Shown: positions 16,049 through 23,240 of the stretch, piece after piece
How positions within the stretch are numbered: position 1 is the first letter of the stretch
How the letters are laid out: each line of letters begins with the position of its first letter
Source: Gemmatimonadales bacterium
GTDB taxonomy: Bacteria; Gemmatimonadota; Gemmatimonadetes; Gemmatimonadales; GWC2-71-9
Length of the DNA: 64,000 nucleotides
NCBI GenBank assembly: GCA_041390145.1
Contig: JAWKQM010000008.1
Location: 1-64,000, forward strand
Direction of reading: 5' to 3'
The notes under the pieces: generated by a model
The model's input: only the letters and a program-made list of their open reading frames with translations
What the model was told of the DNA's origin: nothing
Database searches by the model: none
Program-made: the position numbers and the translations under genes

Positions 16049-17575
16049 TCAAGAGGCGGCGGGTTCGGGCAACTCCCGGGCATAGGCCGGAAAGCGGGAG
16101 CGCATCTCACGTCCCAGCAGCCCCCCATGGCCGAGGGAGGCGATCGATGCCAGAGTGAACTGCTCGCCGGCCATGAGGCGCGGGAGGAGGAGGTCGGCGG
16201 CAGTCGCCATGCTGAAGGCGCCGCACCGGGGAAGCCCGAGCAGCTGGGTCGCTCCGAGGCGCCCGAGCCAGAGCATCGACCCTGGATGCGCCGGCACGCC
16301 GTGCCGAAACACCTCACCACCCAACCCCTCGAGGGCCTCGAATAAGGGCGCGAGGGGGTCACCGGCCGAGACGCCGCCAATCAGGACCAGCCCGGTGCGC
16401 TGCTGAACGGCCAAATCTTCCAGGGCGGCCCGAGCGTGGTCGACGGCGTCCGTGGATCCATCCGACGGGATCGCTCGGACGCCGAGAAAGCTTCCCCCCA
16501 GTGATTCCGCCCGTAGCCGCGAGGCCGCCACGAACCGTTCAAGGGCGCCGGCCGGGAGCGATTCCGCCGCGAGGGCGGCGACGGTGACCCCGGTGTACGG
16601 TCGCACGGAGAGGAGGGGGCCATGCTCTCCGGCCAGGCGCACCCCCTCGGTGACGGCGTCCGCTGCAACGATGTGGGGGGCTGTCTTGACACTCGCCACC
16701 AACTCCCCGACCTCAACCGGCTGGTGGTTCCAGCGGGTGAAGAGTTCCAGCGGGTCGATGGCATTGATCCGTTCCAGCCCCTCGAGCACGATTGTCAGGA
16801 CGCCCCGATGCGTGGCTACCAGGTCGATCCGCCCCTGATGCACCGGGCTGGCGGCGATGCCGGGCCCGGCTGCGGCGGTGGCAAGCAGGCGTGCCGCCTC
16901 CGCCTCGTGGAGTTCGTGGGCACCGATCCAGGCCAGGCGCACTGGCCCGGAAAGTCCGGCCCCCGCGGCATCGTGCAGCAGGGCGGCCTCGGCGCCGGTG
17001 AGTCGATGGCCCTTTGCCCACGTCCGTTCCCCAACTGGGAAGGAGGCAAGGAGGACAGCCCCTTCGATCACGTCGGGCGAGAGCGCGCGGAGCGCAGGCG
17101 AGTCGAGGAGGTAGGCGCCGCTGCGAGGGGCGGCCGCGATGTGCGCTGCGACGTTGGTCCAGAACTTTTCCGTAAACTGCCGAAGCACATCTTCGACCAT
17201 TCCCCGTCCGAATCCGGCGAGCATGCCGTGGACCCCGGTCACCGAACTCCAGGTCAGCCGGGTCCGTTGCGCATCGAGCGACTCGAGGCGCACGAGGGTG
17301 TCGACATCCAGGGTCGAGCCGGGCGCGGTGCCCGTGGCGCGGAGGCGGAGGCTGTCGGGGTGCTGGAGGTCGTGCAATTCGGCCTCGAGGACGACATGGA
17401 CCCGCACCAGGCCGGACCCCACGCTGCACTTGACCGTGTACCGTCCCGGCCCGCGCACTTCGAATGATTCGGTGCCGGGGGTGCAGGCCGCCATCAGGTC
17501 GCCATCCTGGAGGTGCCGCCAGACCGCCTCCCGCGGGGAGCCGAGCTCGGGCGAGCCGCCAAATTCGAAGATCAT
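16049..17575 (-). CDS. CoxG-like SRPBCC domain fused to a MoeA/molybdopterin-binding-like domain
   Basis: 508 residues. Residues 1-150 match CoxG, the SRPBCC protein that recruits CO-dehydrogenase-type enzymes to the membrane (FEFGGSPELGSPREAVWRHL, ACTPG). Residues 155-508 resemble the MoeA/MogA-type molybdopterin-binding domain used with cytidylyltransferases (GLVLIGGVSAGDPL and HPGSMLWLGRLG). Its ATG overlaps the MocA stop (ATGA), so they are coupled. The fusion suggests cofactor loading and enzyme targeting are linked. No cognate hydroxylase lies nearby. Confidence 0.75.
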   Translation of the reverse strand: MIFEFGGSPELGSPREAVWRHLQDGDLMAACTPGTESFEVRGPGRYTVKCSVGSGLVRVHVVLEAELHDLQHPDSLRLRATGTAPGSTLDVDTLVRLESLDAQRTRLTWSSVTGVHGMLAGFGRGMVEDVLRQFTEKFWTNVAAHIAAAPRSGAYLLDSPALRALSPDVIEGAVLLASFPVGERTWAKGHRLTGAEAALLHDAAGAGLSGPVRLAWIGAHELHEAEAARLLATAAAGPGIAASPVHQGRIDLVATHRGVLTIVLEGLERINAIDPLELFTRWNHQPVEVGELVASVKTAPHIVAADAVTEGVRLAGEHGPLLSVRPYTGVTVAALAAESLPAGALERFVAASRLRAESLGGSFLGVRAIPSDGSTDAVDHARAALEDLAVQQRTGLVLIGGVSAGDPLAPLFEALEGLGGEVFRHGVPAHPGSMLWLGRLGATQLLGLPRCGAFSMATAADLLLPRLMAGEQFTLASIASLGHGGLLGREMRSRFPAYARELPEPAAS

Positions 17576-18186
17576 TGCTGGGATGACTCGAGACGGGAGA
17601 GATCCGCGGGCGTGTCGACGTCGGGGTTCGCCCCGTCGACGTCCACGTGCACCACGAGTTCCGGGGTCCGCGACAGAGCGCGCCCGAGGCCCTCGTCTCC
17701 GGTCAGGCGTTCGGCGAGCCCCCAGGCGTCGCGGTCGAGCAGCACCGGATGACCGGGTTCGTCCGGCGCCGCGGCGTATCGGGGCCGGATCACGGCGCTG
17801 CCCCCCAGTTCCCAGGCGCGGACAACCTCCTCGGCCGCCTCGGCAGGCGCGGCGGGCTGGTCGGCAAGGAAGATGAGCGCCGCCTCTGGCTGTGGGCGGA
17901 GAATCGTCAGGGCGCGGAGGCCAAGCTGGAGGGAGCCGGCCATCCCCCGATCGGCGTGCTCGTTCCAGATCACCCGAACTCCCGCCTGCCGGAGCAGGCC
18001 CGCGACACGTTCGTCGCCGTCCTGAACCACGGCGGTGACGCCGGACACGACGCCCCGGTCGCGAAGTGCGGTCATGGTGGCGATGACGTGGCTGAGCACC
18101 GACCGCCCGCGCCAGAGCGCCAGCAGCTTGTTGCTGCCGAACCTGGTGGAGGAGCCTGCTGCGAGGAGGAGCGCATGCGGACGCAT
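17572..18186 (-). CDS. mocA: MocA-type molybdenum cofactor cytidylyltransferase
   Basis: 204 residues, NTP-transferase fold: LLAAGSSTRFGSNK nucleotide loop, LADQPAAP metal site, RPRYAAAPDEPGHPVLL and NPDVDTPAD. MocA adds CMP to molybdopterin cofactor for xanthine-dehydrogenase/CO-dehydrogenase-type enzymes. It overlaps the CoxG-MoeA-like gene, and XdhC is encoded at 8.1-9.1 kb, so the set of cofactor-finishing genes is split in two within this window. Confidence 0.85.
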   Translation of the reverse strand: MRPHALLLAAGSSTRFGSNKLLALWRGRSVLSHVIATMTALRDRGVVSGVTAVVQDGDERVAGLLRQAGVRVIWNEHADRGMAGSLQLGLRALTILRPQPEAALIFLADQPAAPAEAAEEVVRAWELGGSAVIRPRYAAAPDEPGHPVLLDRDAWGLAERLTGDEGLGRALSRTPELVVHVDVDGANPDVDTPADLSRLESSQQ

Positions 18187-18229
18187 GCAGAAGAATAGCC
18201 GGGAGCCGCGCGATCCTGCGCGGCCCCGC

Positions 18230-19258
18230 TCAGCGAAGCGCCAGGTAGGTGAGCCCGGCGATGGCCGCGCTCATCGGGATGGTGAGGATCCAGGCCCAGA
18301 CGATGGTGCCGGCCACGCCCCACCGCACCGCGCTCAGCCGGCTGGCCGAGCCGACGCCGACGATCGCCCCGGTGATGGTGTGCGTGGTGCTGACCGGGAT
18401 TCCCATCGAGGACGCGATCAGCACGGAAATTCCCCCGGCAGTCTCGGCACAGAATCCCCCGAACGGGCGAAGCTTCGTGATCCGCGTGCCCATTGTCTTC
18501 ACGATCCGCCAGCCGCCCATCGCGGTCCCGAGGGCGATGGCGGAGTAGGCGGCCATCTCGACCCAGAGAGGAATGGTGTCTGCGGTGGGCACATACAAGA
18601 TGTGGAGCAGCCCGGACTGCTCCATGAAGAGCGCCTGCGTGGCCACGAGGAGGCCCACGATAATCCCCATCGTCTTCTGGGCGTCGTTCGCGCCATGGCT
18701 GAGCGAGTAGAGCGCGGCAGAGAGCAGCTGCAGGCGCCGGAACAACTTGTCCATCGGACCCGGGCTCTGGTGGCGGAGCACCCAGGAGAGCAACACGGTC
18801 AGGCCCAGGCCAAGCCCCATGCCCAGCAGCGGCGAGATGACGATGAAGAGGATGGGCTTGACCCACCCCGCCGCGATGAGGGCGCCCGCGCCGCCCTTCG
18901 CGACGGCCGCGCCGCCATACCCGCCGAGAAGCGCGTGGCTCGACGAGCTGGGAAGCCCCAGCCACCAGGTGATCAGGTTCCAGACGATGGCGCCCAGCAG
19001 GGCTGCAAGTACCACGTTGGCATCGACCACGGAGGGGTCGATCAGCCCCTTGCCGATGGTCTTGGCCACCGCTGTGCCGACGATGAACGCGGCCGCGAAG
19101 TTGAAGAACGCTGCCCAGACCACCGCCACGCCGGGGGAGAGCACCCGCGTAGAGACGACCGTTGCGATCGAATTGGCGCTGTCGTGAAAGCCGTTGATAA
19201 AGTCGAAGACCAGCGCCACCCCGATGATGGCGAGGACGAACCCGACCGAGGGCTCCAT
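18230..19258 (-). CDS. pit: Pit-family inorganic phosphate transporter
   Basis: 342 residues, about ten membrane helices. The two family repeats are visible as DFINGFHDSANSIATVVSTRVL near the N-terminus and LSHGANDAQKTMGIIVGLL near residue 200, with PVSTTHTITGAIVGVG near the end. Low-affinity, proton-driven phosphate uptake across the inner membrane. It starts 2 bases after the DUF47 gene stop, the classic pit partner arrangement. Confidence 0.95.
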   Translation of the reverse strand: MEPSVGFVLAIIGVALVFDFINGFHDSANSIATVVSTRVLSPGVAVVWAAFFNFAAAFIVGTAVAKTIGKGLIDPSVVDANVVLAALLGAIVWNLITWWLGLPSSSSHALLGGYGGAAVAKGGAGALIAAGWVKPILFIVISPLLGMGLGLGLTVLLSWVLRHQSPGPMDKLFRRLQLLSAALYSLSHGANDAQKTMGIIVGLLVATQALFMEQSGLLHILYVPTADTIPLWVEMAAYSAIALGTAMGGWRIVKTMGTRITKLRPFGGFCAETAGGISVLIASSMGIPVSTTHTITGAIVGVGSASRLSAVRWGVAGTIVWAWILTIPMSAAIAGLTYLALR

Positions 19259-19260
19259 GG

Positions 19261-19881
19261 TCAGGCGTGCTTGATGAAGATGGACTCGAGCACGTTGGCG
19301 ACATCCTCGGCATAGTCGAGGGTCTTCTCCAGCGTGTCGTAGATCTCCTTCCAGCGAATGACCAGCAGCGGCTCGGGATGCCCCTTGAACAACTCCCCGA
19401 GCCAGTGGTGGTAGATCGCGTCGCCGTCTTCCTCCATCCCCTTCACGGCGATGCAGGCCTCGAGGACCTCGTTGTTCTTGGACCGGTCCAGGTGCTTGAC
19501 CCCGACCAGCAGTTGCTCGGTGGCTCCGACGATCGTCTCGGCCAGCAGGATCGCCCCCTTGGGGGCGTCGCCGGCGTGGAACACCTGCACCTTGCGGGCG
19601 CAGCCGTCCATCAGGTCCATCACGTCGTCGAGCCGGGAGGCCAGGGTGTGAATGTCTTCGCGGTCGAGGGGGGTGATGAAGGAGCGGTCGAGGCGGGTGA
19701 CGACTTCGTGCGTGACCAGGTCGGCCTCATGCTCCAGCCGCTTGATCGATTCCACGATGGGAAGTCGCCGGTCCATTTCGGTGCCCAGCAAGACCTTGAG
19801 TTGCTTGGCAGCTTCGACGTTGAGGGTGGCGACCTTGGTGAAGAGATCGAAGAATCGTTCGTCCCGCGGCAGGAGGCGCAT
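19261..19881 (-). CDS. DUF47/PhoU-like accessory protein of Pit
   Basis: 206 residues, all-helical PhoU-related fold of the TIGR00153 type. Acidic metal-binding stretches are KRLEHEADLVTHEV, DREDIHTLASRLDDVMDLMD and MEEDGDAIYHHW. It precedes pit on the same transcript and modulates phosphate uptake. ATG has AGG-rich sequence upstream. No Pho box could be recognised in the 111 bases between it and the convergent HAD gene. Confidence 0.93.
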   Translation of the reverse strand: MRLLPRDERFFDLFTKVATLNVEAAKQLKVLLGTEMDRRLPIVESIKRLEHEADLVTHEVVTRLDRSFITPLDREDIHTLASRLDDVMDLMDGCARKVQVFHAGDAPKGAILLAETIVGATEQLLVGVKHLDRSKNNEVLEACIAVKGMEEDGDAIYHHWLGELFKGHPEPLLVIRWKEIYDTLEKTLDYAEDVANVLESIFIKHA

Positions 19882-19992
19882 TGCAACATCCCGGTAAAGT
19901 TCTGGTAACGAACTGCCCGGGCGGAAGATAAGGTGGGCGGCGACCGCCGCAAGATGAGCCGGCCACGCCGTGTCGGAGGTCGCTGTGTAAGG

Positions 19993-20640
19993 CTAAGCGG
20001 TGAGAAGAGTTACCAATTCGTGCGGGTGCTGGAGCCAGTGGTCCGGGTCGGCCGCTTCGAGGTCAGGCCGGCCGAACGGCCCCCAGAGGACGGCGGCGGT
20101 CCGCACCCCGGCGCTTCGTCCGGAATGCATGTCGTGGATGCTGTCGCCCACGTACACAGTCGAGGCCGGATCCGCCCCGAGGTGGGCCACGGCACGATCC
20201 ACCGGCTCGCGATGCGGCTTCGGATTGACCACATCGTCCGCGCCGACGACGACATCCATCGCTTCATCCAGTCCCGCCAGCCGCAGGCCTCGATAGGCCC
20301 CGACCCGGTTCTTGCTCGTGACGATCCCGGTCCGGCACCCGGCGGCCCGCACGGCCCGCACCATTTCCACGACGCCTGGATACACCGTCACGCGGCTGTC
20401 GTGGTGGTGGATGTTGTAGTCCCGATAGGTGGCGATCAGCGCCTCCATCTGGACCTCGTCGTGTGCCCATTCGGCAAACTGCACCCGCAACGGGGTGCCG
20501 ATCCCGTCGAGCCATTCCTGGTCGGTCTTGGGCGGGATTCCATGCACCTCAAGGGTGTGGTGATAGGAGTCGATGATCAGGCGAATCGAGTCGATGAGGG
20601 TCCCGTCGAGGTCGAACAGGACGGTCTTGAGAGCTGGCAT
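19993..20640 (-). CDS. HAD-superfamily phosphatase (phosphoglycolate phosphatase-like)
   Basis: 215 residues. HAD motif I FDLDGTLIDS, motif II VTSKNR, motif III lysine in NPKPHREP and motif IV VYVGDSIHDM, with an alpha-helical cap between. Internal start ATG at 20640 is used because the motif lies close after it. PpaX/Gph-like phosphatases hydrolyse pyrophosphate or phosphoglycolate; the substrate cannot be read here. It follows the small membrane protein gene by 32 bases. Confidence 0.9.
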   Translation of the reverse strand: MPALKTVLFDLDGTLIDSIRLIIDSYHHTLEVHGIPPKTDQEWLDGIGTPLRVQFAEWAHDEVQMEALIATYRDYNIHHHDSRVTVYPGVVEMVRAVRAAGCRTGIVTSKNRVGAYRGLRLAGLDEAMDVVVGADDVVNPKPHREPVDRAVAHLGADPASTVYVGDSIHDMHSGRSAGVRTAAVLWGPFGRPDLEAADPDHWLQHPHELVTLLTA

Positions 20641-20672
20641 CCGGAGAAGGTAGCAGGGGTGGGAAGGGGAGA

Positions 20673-20963
20673 CTACTCCTCGGTCGCGTCGGTGCACGGC
20701 TCCGGGTCGTCGCAGAGCAGCACGATGGCGGTGACCAGCCCGGCCATCAGCGCGGCGGCGCCCGCCGTCCGGAGCGCGCCCATCTTCTTGATCGCCACCC
20801 GGGTGATATCCGTGAGCGCGATGTAGGTCCAGATCTCCTCCGGCACCGACTCGCCGATCAGTGTGTCGTTGTGCGCCTGGGGATCCGTCAACTCGAACTC
20901 TTCGCCATCGACGGCCGTGACCCGCGGGAGGGCCGGCGCAACCGGACGCCTTCGCTGCAGCAC
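20673..20963 (-). CDS. Small single-pass membrane protein, unknown function
   Basis: 96 residues from a GTG that directly abuts the helicase stop (TAG then GTG), so translation is probably coupled. The N-terminal half has a beta pattern (VTAVDGEEFELTD, DTLIGES) and IALTDITRVAIKK, as in small regulatory or sensor-like domains. A single helix (AGAAALMAGLVTAIVLL) is followed by a short acidic Cys-containing tail. It may be a third member of the methyltransferase-helicase module or an unrelated downstream gene. Confidence 0.65.
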   Translation of the reverse strand: MLQRRRPVAPALPRVTAVDGEEFELTDPQAHNDTLIGESVPEEIWTYIALTDITRVAIKKMGALRTAGAAALMAGLVTAIVLLCDDPEPCTDATEE

Positions 20964-23240
20964 CTACGTTCTCCGAAATACGATCAGCCCCGTCAATCGT
21001 GGCCGCAGCGGCGGTGCGGGCGTCGGCGCGGGCGGCAGGTGCTCCAACCTGGCCAGGAGCGCTGAACTACTGAGGGACAGCAGGGATTCGATGAGCATTG
21101 CCTCCCCCGCCGTATGACCTCGGGTACAGAATCCGAGCGCGTGCTCAAGCACGCCGAGGAGATCGGCGTCTCGCTGCCGAGCGGCCTCTGCGGCCAACCG
21201 CCGAAGTCGCTTGCCCAGCGCCAGCGCCGCTGCCCCAAGGGGCAGACCACCGACCCGCACTTGGGATGCGCCGCGCAGCAGCGAGCGAATATGCGGGGCA
21301 AGCGTGGCGAGGCACTCGTCGAGTTCCATCCGCGAAGGCGGGGAGAGCGGCATGCCCGCCCCCGCCTCGTGGAGGCGTGCCCGGATCTCTTCGGCATCCA
21401 GCCTCCATGACGAGCCCTCGGTCCTGGCGAAAACAGCGGATGCCGCCGGCCGGCCCTCGCGCTCCAGTGAGACGCCTGCCAAGGCGCCTGCGCTGGACGC
21501 CCGGACGGCACAGACCCCTTCGACCGCCACCCCCGTCAGCGATTCGGCGAGTTCTCCACGCCACAGCCACTTGGAGCGGCCGCCGGGCCCCAGGCCGACC
21601 TGAGCGGGGAGCGCCGACTTCCGTGTCAGGCAGCTCATCTGGCGCAATCGGCGCTCGATACGGCGGTCAGGCAGGAACCGAACGACATCTACCGCGGCAT
21701 GCGTGGACCCGCGGCGAATCGCCCGGCCGTCGCGCTGGGCGAGGCGGACGTCGGTCCACGGCAAGTCATAGTGCACGACGCGCCCTGCCCCCTGCAGGTC
21801 GAGTCCCTCGGCGGTGACGTCGGTCGTCACCAGCGTCTTCGGTCGTCCGGGGACGCCAGGCGGGTGAGGCGGGGCGTCCGGGCGGAACCAGCGGAGCACC
21901 TCCTCCCGCGGCAGCGTGGTGGCGCCGATCCCGGCGCGCTGCCCGCTGCACCAGGCCAGCCAGCGGTCTGGCAGGTGGCGGCGGAGGTAGGTGATGGTTT
22001 CCCGCGCGGTGACATAGACCAGTGTCGGCACATCCCGGTGCAGCACCTCTGCAAGCTCGATCGACTTTGCGTCGGGTCGATTCGCGGCCTCCCGCGCGCT
22101 CGCAAGGAGGCCGGTGAGCGCCATGAGGTCATCCAGGCAGAGCTCTCCCGCCGCATCGGCGCCGGGCAACAGCGACCACATCATGAGCTGCTCGTGTGAA
22201 TGTCCGAGTACCCGCCGGAGGGAACGTCGATCTGGTGGAATTCCGGCGGCAAGCGCGTCCTGTGCCTGGAGGAGAAGGAGCCGGTAGCGCTGGAGCGCAG
22301 CGACCAGCGCGCCGGGACTCGAGGCGGCGGCGTGCAACAACACGGTACGCACCAGCGCGGCCACCTCGGGGTGGGTGGAAAGCCTGAGTCCATCGAGTGC
22401 TGGCAGAAGCGGAACGGCGCCGCTCTGGAGCACCGCAGACTGCTCGCGGCGCTGTGGTGTGGCTGGTGTGAAGCTTCGCTGGATGACGAACCGCCCAAGC
22501 GCAGGAGGGATGGCGTCACGATTGAACGCCGTCCGGAGCGAGACGGTGCCGTCGTCGGCCAGGGCATCGTCCGGCAGGCCGAGGTGCAACTGGTGGAAGA
22601 GGTCACGCGGGCGATTGACGATCGGGGTTGCGCTGAGCAGCAGCACCTGTCGGCCGATCAGCCATGGCGCAAGGGTGCGATACCGGCGGATGCCTGGGTT
22701 GCGGAAGTGATGACTTTCGTCCACGACGACAACACTGGGCTCTCCCGGCGGGGTGAGCCCACGCGAAAGCCGGGAATGCGACCAGAGGGTGACGGCCACG
22801 CCGAGCCGTCTCGCGGTCTCCTGCCATTGCTTCTGGAGCGCCGGAGGAACGACGCAGACGGTCGAGTGACCACCGATCGTCTGTGCGATGGCGAGCGCGA
22901 GGAAGGTCTTGCCGCTGCCGACCGAATCGGCGCAGAGCACCGCGCCTTGACTCCTGATTGCCTCCAGGAGGATCTGGAAGGCATCCGCTTGCGACGGGTC
23001 CAGCCAGGGCGGTGCGTCATCTGCCGCACGCGGGGGCGCCAGCGTCGCGGAAATGGCGCGAGCAACGGCGGAGGGCGGGGCTGCCGGCCCAGGAACGAGC
23101 AGCCCGGGAAGCGGATCGGTCAGCGGTCGGAGCTCTTCAGCGACGACGCGTGGAGCCCACGCCCACCACCTCGGAGAGAACCCTTCGGTCGTGCGGACGA
23201 AGCTGCAACCATTCCGCGACCACGTCGTCGATTTCACCCT
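20964..23240 (-). CDS. SNF2-type DEXH helicase
   Basis: 758 residues from the GTG at 23240; no ATG or GTG lies closer to the domain, and this one has AAGGAAG 6 bases upstream, giving a 104-base overlap with the methyltransferase. Motif I SVGSGKTFLALAIA near residue 110, motif II VVVDESHH, motif III LLSATPIVN, and helicase lobe two with LVTTDVTAEGLDLQGAG and QRDGRAIRRGS. The C-terminal 250 residues are helical and unrecognised. No nuclease motif was found. Likely ATP-driven DNA translocase working with the methyltransferase. Confidence 0.85.
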   Translation of the reverse strand, partial: RVKSTTWSRNGCSFVRTTEGFSPRWWAWAPRVVAEELRPLTDPLPGLLVPGPAAPPSAVARAISATLAPPRAADDAPPWLDPSQADAFQILLEAIRSQGAVLCADSVGSGKTFLALAIAQTIGGHSTVCVVPPALQKQWQETARRLGVAVTLWSHSRLSRGLTPPGEPSVVVVDESHHFRNPGIRRYRTLAPWLIGRQVLLLSATPIVNRPRDLFHQLHLGLPDDALADDGTVSLRTAFNRDAIPPALGRFVIQRSFTPATPQRREQSAVLQSGAVPLLPALDGLRLSTHPEVAALVRTVLLHAAASSPGALVAALQRYRLLLLQAQDALAAGIPPDRRSLRRVLGHSHEQLMMWSLLPGADAAGELCLDDLMALTGLLASAREAANRPDAKSIELAEVLHRDVPTLVYVTARETITYLRRHLPDRWLAWCSGQRAGIGATTLPREEVLRWFRPDAPPHPPGVPGRPKTLVTTDVTAEGLDLQGAGRVVHYDLPWTDVRLAQRDGRAIRRGSTHAAVDVVRFLPDRRIERRLRQMSCLTRKSALPAQVGLGPGGRSKWLWRGELAESLTGVAVEGVCAVRASSAGALAGVSLEREGRPAASAVFARTEGSSWRLDAEEIRARLHEAGAGMPLSPPSRMELDECLATLAPHIRSLLRGASQVRVGGLPLGAAALALGKRLRRLAAEAARQRDADLLGVLEHALGFCTRGHTAGEAMLIESLLSLSSSALLARLEHLPPAPTPAPPLRPRLTGLIVFRRT

